A stretch of DNA of 64,000 bases, taken from assembly GCF_022179185.1 (NCBI RefSeq), contig NZ_BPQJ01000017.1, forward strand, positions 90,035-154,034. Direction: 5' to 3'. The translations under genes and the position numbers were made by a program. Positions 27,005-34,374 of this stretch are shown in pieces. Below the pieces are notes generated by a model. The model did no database searches, was not told where the DNA came from, and worked only from the letters and a program-made list of their open reading frames with translations. Source of the stretch: Methylobacterium frigidaeris. GTDB taxonomy: Bacteria > Pseudomonadota > Alphaproteobacteria > Rhizobiales > Beijerinckiaceae. The stretch's first letter is position 1. Each line of letters begins with the position of its first letter.

Positions 27005-27595
27005 TCAAGTTCCGATCTGGCGCGCGGCGGCTTTTTCAATCTGGCCTGCGGCGGCTTTTTCAATCTGGCCTGCGGCGGCTTGCAGCCGCTTGTGCATGAA
27101 GGTGCAGGGCTCCGGCACGCCCTCCGGCGAGCAGGCATAGTCCGGGACCACCCCGGTGACGGCGTAGCCGAGGGAGCGGTAGAGCGCCTCGCCGGCATCG
27201 TCGGCGCGCGTGTCGAGGATCAGGAGCGAGCGTCCCTCGGCGGCGGCCACCGCCTCGGCTTCCAGCATCAGCGCCCGGCCGAGGCCGCGGCGGCGCGCCT
27301 CCGGATGGACCAGCACCTTGGTGATCTCGGCCCGGTGGCGGCCGTTCGGTGGCGCGGCGAGGCCGACCTGGGTGCTGCCGAGGATGCGGCCCTGGTGACA
27401 GGCCACCAGCAGCCGGCGCGCGCCGCTCCGCAGGGCTGGCAGCCCGTCGCGCCAGAACGCCTCAGCCTCGGAGAGGTCGAACGGCAGCACGAAGCCGATG
27501 CTGGCGCCGTCGAGGACGCAGGCATGGAGCAGGGCGGCGAGGTCGGGCAGGGCGGCCTCGGCCGCCGCGGGCGAGAGGATGTCGATCGAGGTCAT
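27005..27595 (-). CDS. GNAT-family N-acetyltransferase
   Basis: The protein has 196 residues. Acetyl-CoA binding motif: VLVHPEARRRGLGRALM; then LLILDTRADDAGEALYRSLGYAVTGVVPDYA, typical of the small-molecule GNATs. The start at 27595 lies 8 bp after the XRE-cupin gene, implying co-transcription. The C-terminus ends in a repeated octapeptide AAAGQIEK produced by a 24-bp tandem duplication. XRE-cupin/GNAT pairs often handle resistance to amino-containing compounds, but the substrate is not known here. Confidence 0.85.
   Translation of the reverse strand: MTSIDILSPAAAEAALPDLAALLHACVLDGASIGFVLPFDLSEAEAFWRDGLPALRSGARRLLVACHQGRILGSTQVGLAAPPNGRHRAEITKVLVHPEARRRGLGRALMLEAEAVAAAEGRSLLILDTRADDAGEALYRSLGYAVTGVVPDYACSPEGVPEPCTFMHKRLQAAAGQIEKAAAGQIEKAAARQIGT
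27026..27073. repeat. 24-bp tandem duplication at the 3' end of the GNAT gene
   Basis: Two identical units of GGCGGCTTTTTCAATCTGGC plus CTGC (27026-27049, 27050-27073) are followed by a third partial copy. The unit is in frame (8 residues each). Confidence 0.9.
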
Positions 27596-27603
27596 GGTGG
27601 CTC

Positions 27604-28200
27604 TCACGGCCGGCAGATCGCGATGAGGTAGCGGGCCTCCGGGCCCGGGCAGGCGAAGCGGGAGGCGCCGGTGAGCTGGTAGCGCAGGCAATCCCCCGGC
27701 GAGAGGGCGTGGGTGACGCCGTCGAGGGTGAGGTCGAGCCGGCCCTCCAGCATCCAGAGGTGGTGCTCCAGGCCCCCGACCGGCGGTGCCTCATAGGAAA
27801 TGATCGCCCCCGCCGGCAGGGTGCCGTGGACGAGCTCGGCGGAGAATCCCTTCGCCGGGGGCGAGACCCCGCGGCGGCGGAACCCCGTCTCGGGATCGAC
27901 CCAGACGCCCTGCTCGGCGTGGCGCAGCAGCCGGGCCGGGTCGGCCTCGATCTCGGCGAGGAGCCGCGACATCGGCCGGCCGTAGACGGTGCAGAGCCGG
28001 CCGAGCAGCGCGGCGGTCGGGCTGGTGTCGCCGCGCTCCAGCCGCGACAGGGTCGCCCGGCTGATGCCGCTGGCAGCCGCCAGCGCGTCGAGGGACAGGC
28101 CGTGCTCCTGGCGTAAGGAGGCGAGCCGGGCGGCGAGGCGCAGGTCGATGTCGGAGGCTTGAGGCTCAGGCAAGGGATCGGGTGCGAGCGAATCTCTCAT
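27604..28200 (-). CDS. XRE-family regulator with cupin domain
   Basis: The protein has 198 residues. An N-terminal HTH (LDALAAASGISRATLSRLERGDTSPT) is followed by a linker and a C-terminal cupin (HHLWMLEGRLDLTLDGV...LSPGDCLRY). Such regulators sense small ligands through the cupin and usually repress the adjacent enzyme gene, here the GNAT downstream. The start codon overlaps an inverted-repeat cluster with no Shine-Dalgarno sequence, which suggests autorepression and possibly a leaderless transcript. Confidence 0.88.
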   Translation of the reverse strand: MRDSLAPDPLPEPQASDIDLRLAARLASLRQEHGLSLDALAAASGISRATLSRLERGDTSPTAALLGRLCTVYGRPMSRLLAEIEADPARLLRHAEQGVWVDPETGFRRRGVSPPAKGFSAELVHGTLPAGAIISYEAPPVGGLEHHLWMLEGRLDLTLDGVTHALSPGDCLRYQLTGASRFACPGPEARYLIAICRP

Positions 28201-28215
28201 AATTGAGAAATTCTC
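28196..28215. promoter_or_regulatory. probable operator of the XRE-cupin/GNAT operon
   Basis: Two overlapping inverted repeats span the start codon: CTCA-TAAT-TGAG (28196-28207) and GAGAA-A-TTCTC (28205-28215). The AT-rich palindromes are out of keeping with the region and sit where a repressor would block transcription, so the HTH protein encoded here is the likely ligand. Confidence 0.6.
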
Positions 28216-28273
28216 TCACATTCGGGCGACGGTCAAGCCTCGCCGTTCCCGTCTTCATGTAAGGGAAGTCGCC

Positions 28274-29092
28274 TCAGCCCTCCCGCCGCTTCACCGCGAC
28301 CCAGGCCGCCTCCATGGCGGCGAGGCCAGCTTCCGGCAGGCTGCGGCCGTCCTTCGTCACCTCGGTCTCCATCGCGGCGAAGCGGCGCTGGAATTTCAGG
28401 TTCGCCCGCCGCAGGGCCTCCTCCGGATCGACGCCGGCGTGGCGGGCGAGGTTGGCGACCGAGAACAGCAGGTCGCCGATCTCCTCGGCCACCGCCTCCG
28501 GGCCTTCCCCGGCGAGCGCCTGCGCCACCTCGTCGGTCTCCTCGCGCACCTTGGCGATGACCTCCGCGGCGTCCGGCCAGTCGAAGCCGACGGAGGCCGC
28601 CTTGCGCGAGATCCTCTCGGCCCGGGCGAGGGCAGGCAGCGCCAGGGGCACGCCGGCGAGCGTGCCCTGCGGCTCGGACCGGCCGGACCGTGCCTTGTCG
28701 CGCTCCGCCTTGGCGGCGCGCTCCTCGGCCTTGATCGCCGCCCATTGCGCGTTCACCGCGTCCGGGTCGAGGCCGCGGACCTCGCCGAAGATGTGGGGGT
28801 GGCGGCGCACCATCTTGTCGGCGATGGCGGTCGCCACGTCGTCGAAGGCGAAGGTGCCGGCCTCCTCGGCGATCCGGGACTGGAACACGACCTGGAACAG
28901 CAGGTCGCCCAGCTCGTCGCGCAGCTCCTCCGGATCGCCGCCCTCCACCGCCTCGGCGACCTCGTAGGCCTCCTCGATCGTGTAGGGGACGATGCTGGCA
29001 TGGGTCTGCGCCAGGTCCCAGGGACAGCCGCCCTCCGGATCGCGCAGGCGCGCCATGATCCCGAGAAGCCGCGCGATCGGGGGGGTGCTCAT
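28274..29092 (-). CDS. mazG: nucleoside triphosphate pyrophosphohydrolase MazG
   Basis: The protein has 272 residues with two MazG domains. The first has GGCPWDLAQTHASI, EEAYEVAEAV and DELGDLLFQVVF; the second has RKAASVGFDWPD, ETDEVAQAL and EEIGDLLFSVANLAR, each supplying the ExxE...ExxD metal site. It hydrolyses NTPs and dNTPs to monophosphates and moderates ppGpp-linked responses. In relatives it follows hflX; here it is inverted and 5 kb away. Confidence 0.94.
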   Translation of the reverse strand: MSTPPIARLLGIMARLRDPEGGCPWDLAQTHASIVPYTIEEAYEVAEAVEGGDPEELRDELGDLLFQVVFQSRIAEEAGTFAFDDVATAIADKMVRRHPHIFGEVRGLDPDAVNAQWAAIKAEERAAKAERDKARSGRSEPQGTLAGVPLALPALARAERISRKAASVGFDWPDAAEVIAKVREETDEVAQALAGEGPEAVAEEIGDLLFSVANLARHAGVDPEEALRRANLKFQRRFAAMETEVTKDGRSLPEAGLAAMEAAWVAVKRREG

Positions 29093-29189
29093 GCTCGCTC
29101 GCCATCCGCCCGCGCCGCATCCGGCGGCGCCTCGACCTTGCTCATAGGCGCCGCCGGGCGTCCGGGGAAGCGCACGGGCGGACAGGGCA

Positions 29190-29360
29190 GAAGCTTGATA
29201 TTCCTCGCTTATTCCACAAATTCCATTCGCCCCTCGATTGTATCCAATCTTCGTCGAGGGCGCGTTGTGGCGTTCTTCAAAACGAACTCTTTCTCGGGCC
29301 TATAGGTGACTTATCAGTCATGGATTCTCAGAGAGTCAGTTATGTGGATTATATGGAGGG
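29190..29360. other. AT-rich stretch with DnaA-box-like site next to iterons
   Basis: This is the most AT-rich intergenic stretch in the window, immediately left of the iteron array. It includes TGTGGATTA (29343-29351), one mismatch from the DnaA box TGTGGATAA, and TTATTCCACA near 29209. Its position and composition suit a DNA unwinding element of a RepA-dependent origin. Function is inferred. Confidence 0.5.
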
Positions 29361-29401
29361 GCGAATTCCGCTGACCTGACAATGCTTTGCAGGGTGGTTG
29401 C

Positions 29402-29627
29402 GCATACGGGTCTGCGTGGATTGGCATCGGACTCTGCGTGGAGGCGCATCGGATTCTGCGGGGATTCCGGTGGTTCGCGCATCGGATTCGGCGTGGCCGC
29501 GCATCGGATTCGGCGTCGGGGCCCGCCCAAGCCCTCGGAAACCGGTCGGTTTCGCGAGGCCTCCGCGTATCGAACTCTGCGCAGGCAGCGATCCCGCGAT
29601 CCGGCCCCGTATCGAACTCTGCGCCGG
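29402..29627 (+). repeat. seven degenerate iterons with about 22-bp phasing
   Basis: Copies of a roughly 18-bp motif, consensus GCATCGGATTCTGCGTGG, start at about 29402, 29424, 29445, 29479, 29501, 29567 and 29609 (the last two begin GTATCGAACTCTGCG). Spacings are 22, 21, 34, 22, 66 and 42 bp, so most are near multiples of two helical turns and face the same side of the helix. This is typical of iteron origins recognised by a plasmid Rep protein, and the repA-type gene follows at 30022. Confidence 0.75.
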
Positions 29628-29639
29628 TCCGCCCACCCT

Positions 29640-29990
29640 CCGTCCACCGGCTCGCCCACAGGCTCAGGGAGGGACTGGCCGCCGCCTGTCCCGTCCCGGC
29701 CCACAGGGCCGTGCACAGGCCGCCCACAGGGCTGAGAGGGCAGGGGGCTCCGAGATCCGCCGCAAGCCGACCCGGAGAGCCCCTGCGGCGCTCCCGGCGG
29801 ACCCGCACGGGCCTTGCGGCGGGTGGGGACCGGAATCGGACGGGATAACGGGGACGAGTCGTGGGAATCTTGGGATAACCCGGCCCCGCCCCCGGAATCC
29901 CGGGATCGGAATCGTGCATGAAGGCTTGGGCATGAAGGCTTTGGGCATGAGCGCTCGGGCGTGAAGGCTCGGCCCATCACCGGCGGGGAG
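29640..29990. repeat. short-repeat cluster between iterons and repA
   Basis: Several short repeats fill the repA leader: CCCACAGG three times (about 29654-29730, two followed by CTCAGGGAG or CTGAGAGGG), three GGAATC/GGGATAAC-type elements at 29830-29905 and a 15-bp GCATGAAGGCTTTGG-like unit repeated at 29917-29965. They may be further Rep or host-factor sites or the repA promoter/operator. No protein gene is supported here. Confidence 0.45.
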
Positions 29991-30021
29991 CGCCGTTCGG
30001 CGTCAGGCAAGTTCGGCAGGC

Positions 30022-31116
30022 ATGAGCATCGAGGCCAAGATCGCGGCGATCCACGACGAGGACCTCCTGGCCGAGCTGGAAGCGGCCCGGGGCGGGTTCC
30101 TGTTCGCGGTCATCGTCGAGCACATCGCCCACCGCCAGGCCCTGCGCGACGCCGAGCGGGCGGAGGCCGGCCGCCAGCAGGATGCCCGCGCCGCCATGGG
30201 GCGCGACCAGCGCCGGCGCGACGCGGTGCGGATGGTGATCGAGGCCGAGCCGGTCACCCCGGACACGATCCAGCACATCCATTCCGTCCTGGCGCTCTGC
30301 GGATTGCCCTATCGCGATCCCGGCGACGAACGGGAATTCTTCCGGGAATACGGCCGCAACACGCTCAGTATCCTGGCCGGGCGGCTGAAGAACCCGGCCA
30401 CCGGCCAGATGGAGCTGCAGGGCCTGCCCTACGGTCCCAAGGCCCGGCTGGTGCTCCTGCATCTCTGCACCGAGGCGGTGCGCCAGCGCAGCCCCACGGT
30501 CGAGGTCGCCGACAGCCTGTCGGGCTTCATGCGCGAGATGGGCTTCGCCGTCACCGGCGGCGAGCGCGGCACCATCCGGCAGTTCAAGGAGCAGCTGCAC
30601 CGGCTCGCCGCCTGCACGATGCAGATCGGCCTCTGGGACGGGCAGTCGCGCTCCTCGACCATCACCATGCCGCCTTTCCGCCAGCTCGACCTCTGGCGCG
30701 TCGGCGGCCAGGACGGCATCGCCTGGTCGAAGACGGTGCAGTTCCACCAGGATTTCTACGACAACTTGGTCCAGCACGCCCTGCCGGTCGATATCCGGGC
30801 CGCCCGCGCCTTCTCGGGCTCGGCGCGCAAGCTCGACCTGCTGTTCTGGATCGGCTACCGCCTGCGCAGCCTGCAGCGGCCGCTCCGCCTGAGCTGGGAC
30901 ATCGTCCACAAGCAGTTCGGCGCCGACAACGCCTCCCTGAGGAGCTTCCGCCAGGCGTTCAAGGCCGACGTGGCCCACGTCAAGGAGGTCTTCCCGAAGC
31001 TGCCGATCAGCCTCGACGAGGCCGGCCTGCAGCTGATGCCGACCGATCCCGGCACCCTCCTGGTGCCGCCGAAGCCGGCCCGCCGCAGGGCCGCCGCCGG
31101 GGCAGGGGCGGCCTGA
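30022..31116 (+). CDS. repA: RepA_C-family replication initiator (plasmid type)
   Basis: The protein has 364 residues. It matches the RepA family of alphaproteobacterial plasmids (pTAR/pSa type): the region CGLPYRDPGDEREFFRE, then LQGLPYGPKARLVLLHLCTEAVRQRSP, then DSLSGFMREMGF...GTIRQFKEQLHRLAA and LDLLFWIGYRLRSL. Such proteins bind iterons and open the origin. Upstream lie phased iterons and an AT-rich stretch, but no parA/parB, mobilisation or integrase gene is nearby, and the gene is embedded among core chromosomal genes. It is intact, with normal codon use for this genome, which argues against very recent arrival. Confidence 0.82.
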   Translation: MSIEAKIAAIHDEDLLAELEAARGGFLFAVIVEHIAHRQALRDAERAEAGRQQDARAAMGRDQRRRDAVRMVIEAEPVTPDTIQHIHSVLALCGLPYRDPGDEREFFREYGRNTLSILAGRLKNPATGQMELQGLPYGPKARLVLLHLCTEAVRQRSPTVEVADSLSGFMREMGFAVTGGERGTIRQFKEQLHRLAACTMQIGLWDGQSRSSTITMPPFRQLDLWRVGGQDGIAWSKTVQFHQDFYDNLVQHALPVDIRAARAFSGSARKLDLLFWIGYRLRSLQRPLRLSWDIVHKQFGADNASLRSFRQAFKADVAHVKEVFPKLPISLDEAGLQLMPTDPGTLLVPPKPARRRAAAGAGAA

Positions 31117-31813
31117 GGGGAGGGCGGACGGCCCGTCCGAGACCGCGCATCGCGCGACGATCCTGCGCAGTGTTCCATGCTGCGCCGCCGGGAACTCGGG
31201 ATGTGGGGTCGCCTGACGATGTGGCCATCAATCGCTCCATCCTGGACCGGTGGCGATCGTGACTCCTAGTTTCCTCGACGCGGTCCCGGGACGGCAACGG
31301 AGCTGGGAACAGGCACCTTCGCGAGGCGGGATATCGTCCGCGTGGAATATGTAATGTTTCGCATTCATTCTATGCGCATTGGCCGTTGGTCAGGCTTTCG
31401 CTCCCACCTGCGCCGCCTTCCGCGCGAGGCGGGTCTGCTTGCGAACAGGAATGGCACGGGAACTCTCCTCTCTTCGCGGACGGAGAGAGGCTTTGGGGAT
31501 TGGAACCGATCCCGCCCTCTTGTCGGTGGTGACAGGCATCCGCGAACCGCAGGTTCCTCGCGCGGGTGAGGGCGCCTCCTGAGGAGACTCCTCCGGCACC
31601 TTCCCCCACCCCCGCTCTAGCTGCGCCTCCATCCTGTCTGTTCCCGGCCAGCGCCGTGCGGGAGGGAAGGTCCGGGCGTGAGGCGGCGCTCCGTGGTGGA
31701 TCAGCGCCCGGACGACCCGGCTTGGACTTGCGCTTTCATGGAATATTCCTATTCTGCATGTTCCCGATGGCGAGAGGCATTTTCGGGAATATGGACTATT
31801 CCAAGAGGCGAGC
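31117..31813. other. 700-bp intergenic region after repA
   Basis: No gene is supported. It contains a GAATATGTAATG-type AT-rich patch (about 31345-31380), a hairpin-prone CTCTCCTCTCTTCGC stretch (31460-31490) and, at its right end, the palindromic operator cluster before the HARE-HTH gene. Confidence 0.45.
31740..31802. promoter_or_regulatory. palindromic operator cluster upstream of the HARE-HTH gene
   Basis: Three inverted repeats fall within 63 bp: GGAATATTCC (31740-31749, perfect), TTCCCGA/TCGGGAA (31761-31767 and 31783-31789) and GGAATA-TGGAC-TATTCC (31786-31802), the last ending 11 bp before the start codon. The first and third share GGAATA half-sites, as expected for a repeated dimeric operator. 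Confidence 0.55.
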
Positions 31814-32344
31814 ATGTTCCTGTCAGAAGCGGAGACGGAGGCCCGGCTGGACGACCTGCGGCGCCAGCGCGCCGCCCTCGACCGGGCCATCGCCGAGCAC
31901 GAACTCTACCTCGATCTCGGCCGCCGGCTCGCCCGGCCGGGCGCTGCCGCCGCCGCGTCGGCTCCGACCGCGCCAGTGGAGCCGACGCGCCCGGACCCGG
32001 CTCCGCCCTCCCGATCCGAGCCGCCGCGGACACAGCCCGTGATGCAGTCGGCCGCAAAGCCCACCCTCGCGCCGGCCCAGCCGCAAGCCGATCCCCCCGA
32101 GCCCCCCACCGGCGCCACGGCGCGTCAGGAGGGCCGCCGGCTGATCGAGGCGGCGGAGGAGATCCTGGCCGAGGCCGGGCGGCCGATGCACGCTGCCGAG
32201 ATCTGGGAGCGGCTCGCCGCCCGCGGCCTGACCCTGCCGGGCCACGATCCGGTGGCGGCCCTCAACACCCGGCTGTGGAAGCGCGCGCAAGGCGGCACCG
32301 TCTTCCGCCGCCTCGGCGATGCGGTCTACGGGCTCGCCTCCTGA
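31814..32344 (+). CDS. HARE-HTH domain protein
   Basis: The protein has 176 residues. An N-terminal coiled coil (about 3-34, FLSEAETEARLDDLRRQRAALD) leads to a Pro/Ala-rich disordered linker (40-105). The C-terminal domain (EEILAEAGRPMHAAEIWERL...VAALNTRLWKRAQ...FRRLGDAVYGLA) fits the HARE-HTH winged helix found in restriction enzymes, RNA polymerase delta and chromatin proteins. It probably binds DNA. A purine-rich AGAGGCGAG precedes the ATG. It follows repA by 700 bp and has its own palindromic operators. Specific function is unknown. Confidence 0.72.
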   Translation: MFLSEAETEARLDDLRRQRAALDRAIAEHELYLDLGRRLARPGAAAAASAPTAPVEPTRPDPAPPSRSEPPRTQPVMQSAAKPTLAPAQPQADPPEPPTGATARQEGRRLIEAAEEILAEAGRPMHAAEIWERLAARGLTLPGHDPVAALNTRLWKRAQGGTVFRRLGDAVYGLAS

Positions 32345-32562
32345 CCCTGGCATCGATGCGACGAGATCGGCTGTCAGTCTCTGGTCGATGCAACTCGCGC
32401 ATCGACCCATTCACCCTTTGACTTGGACCTCTCCCGGGGGCCGCTCCTAGTCTCCCCTCCCGGAACGCCCCTGACGAAAGCGGGGCGCGAACAAGACGCC
32501 GTCGCGGCCCCGAGACACCGTCAAGGTTCCTGCACGGTTCCTGGCCGCCCGGGAGGAGATCC

Positions 32563-33888
32563 ATGAGCGCAGTCCTCGGCCTCGCGGCCGCGAAGCGGAG
32601 CCGCATCCGCCTCGTCATCCTGGCGATGCTGTTCGTCGCCACAGCCATCAACTACGCCGACCGGGCGACCATCGCCATCGCCGGCCCGGCCATGGCCAAG
32701 GATCTCGGCTTCGACGCCGTGACCATGGGCTACGTGTTCTCGGCCTTCGCCTGGTCCTACGTCCTCGCCCAGCTCCCCGGCGGCTGGCTGCTCGACCGCT
32801 ACGGCGTGAAATGGGTCTATGCCGGGGCGATCTTTTTATGGTCGGCCTTCACGCTGATGCAGGGGGCGGTCGGCTTCCTCTCCGGCTTCGCCGCCGTCGC
32901 GGTGCTGTTCTCGCTCCGCCTCGCCGTGGGGCTCGCCGAGGCACCGGTCTTCCCGGCCAATGCCCGGATCACCGCGGCCTGGTTCCCGGCGAACGAGCGC
33001 GGCATGGCCTCGGCCTTCTTCAACTCGGCGCAGTACTTCGCCACCGTGCTGTTCGCCCCGATCATGGGCTGGATCGTGCACGCGCTCGGCTGGCACCACG
33101 TCTTCACGGTGATGGGGGCGCTCGGCATCGCCTTCGCGCTGCTCTGGACCCAGGTGGTGCACGGGCCGCGCGAGCATCCCGCGATCAACCCGGCCGAGCG
33201 CGACTATCTCGAGCAGGGCGGCGCCATGATGGACATGGATGGGCGCCCGGCCGAGACCGCGACCCGGGCCGGCCGCACCCTGCGCCAGCTCCTCTCCGAG
33301 CGGATGCTGCTCGGCATCTATGTCGGCCAGTACTGCATCAACACGCTGACCTACTTCTTCCTCACCTGGTTCCCGGTCTACCTGGTGAAGGAGCGCGGCC
33401 TGTCGATCCTCCAGGCAGGCTTCGCCGCGACGCTGCCGGCCCTGTGCGGGTTCCTGGGCGGCATCCTCGGCGGCGTGATCTCGGACCAGCTCCTGCGCCG
33501 CGGCTATTCCCTGACGGCCGCCCGCAAGATCCCGATCGTGTCGGGCATGCTGCTCTCGATGGCGATCATCGGCTGCAACTACGTCCAGGCGGATGCCCTG
33601 GTGGTCGGGCTGATGGCGCTCGCCTTCTTCGGCAAGGGCATCGGCGCGCTCGGCTGGGCGGTGGTCTCGGACACCTCGCCGAAGGAATCCGGCGGCCTGA
33701 GCGGCGGGCTGTTCAACACCTTCGGCAACCTCGCGGGCATCACCACGCCGATCGTCATCGGCTACATCGTCCGTGAGACCGGCTCGTTCAACGGCGCCCT
33801 GGTCTTCGTCGGCCTCAACGCCCTGGTGGCGGGCCTGTGCTACCTCGTGGTGGTCGGCAAGATCCGCCGGGTCGAGCTGCGCCCGTGA
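32563..33888 (+). CDS. MFS transporter, anion:cation symporter family (GudP/ExuT-like)
   Basis: The protein has 441 residues and 12 predicted membrane segments. Family motifs include INYADRATIAIAGP in TM1, QLPGGWLLDRYGVKWVY after TM2, and ARITAAWFPANERGMASAFFNSAQYF. Relatives import hexuronates, glucarate or galactonate with protons. GGGAGGAG precedes the ATG. A DapA-fold gene follows, which would suit sugar-acid catabolism, but that protein lacks its catalytic lysine, so the substrate is open. Confidence 0.86.
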   Translation: MSAVLGLAAAKRSRIRLVILAMLFVATAINYADRATIAIAGPAMAKDLGFDAVTMGYVFSAFAWSYVLAQLPGGWLLDRYGVKWVYAGAIFLWSAFTLMQGAVGFLSGFAAVAVLFSLRLAVGLAEAPVFPANARITAAWFPANERGMASAFFNSAQYFATVLFAPIMGWIVHALGWHHVFTVMGALGIAFALLWTQVVHGPREHPAINPAERDYLEQGGAMMDMDGRPAETATRAGRTLRQLLSERMLLGIYVGQYCINTLTYFFLTWFPVYLVKERGLSILQAGFAATLPALCGFLGGILGGVISDQLLRRGYSLTAARKIPIVSGMLLSMAIIGCNYVQADALVVGLMALAFFGKGIGALGWAVVSDTSPKESGGLSGGLFNTFGNLAGITTPIVIGYIVRETGSFNGALVFVGLNALVAGLCYLVVVGKIRRVELRP

Positions 33889-34128
33889 CGACGTCCCGGT
33901 GACCATGGTCGAGCGGGGCAGGGGCCCGATCCGCCTCCTCGTCGGTCTCGTCCTCGCCCTCGCGGTCCTCCGCGGGGGCGTCGCCGCGTGGGCCTGCGCG
34001 CGCGGCCTCACGGTAAAACCATACGGGATCCTGATGCCGGGGCCGGTCCGTCCGCCTCGATCCTTGACGGCGACCGGGACACGTTGAGGGGGCGGCCGCG
34101 GGACGGCCGCGCGAACCCCGACCCCTCG

Positions 34129-34374
34129 ATGCCCCAATCCGTGGACGTCCCCACACCGGCCCCGCCCACACCGGCCCCGAACCCGGCCCGTCTCCCCCTC
34201 GCTTTCCTCGTCGGCCGGAGCGCCGAGGGCCACTGGCTCGCCGTCGAGACGCACGGCCTCGGCGGCGGCATCTTCCGCACCTGCCGGGACGCGCTGCATT
34301 ACGCCGCCGCCGAGACCGGCCGCCGGCCCGACGCGGTGCGCCTCGCCGACACCACCCTGGCCCTCGCCCCATGA
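34129..34374 (+). CDS. small conserved-looking protein, unknown function
   Basis: The protein has 81 residues: a proline-rich N-terminus (about 1-22), then a compact region with FLVGRSAEGHWLAVETHGLGGGIF and a helix CRDALHYAAAETG. There is no signal peptide or membrane segment. The stop overlaps the start of the DapA-like gene by 4 bp (ATGA), supporting real, coupled translation. Confidence 0.6.
   Translation: MPQSVDVPTPAPPTPAPNPARLPLAFLVGRSAEGHWLAVETHGLGGGIFRTCRDALHYAAAETGRRPDAVRLADTTLALAP

Noticed and set aside
29402..29627. CRISPR-like array
   Set aside because: Repeats are short and degenerate, spacers are only a few bases and no cas genes are present. Iteron origin fits better.
29314..30010. 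Overlapping open frames on both strands through the iteron region
   Set aside because: Their apparent repeats are translated iterons; the DNA repeat with helical spacing explains the pattern better than a protein.
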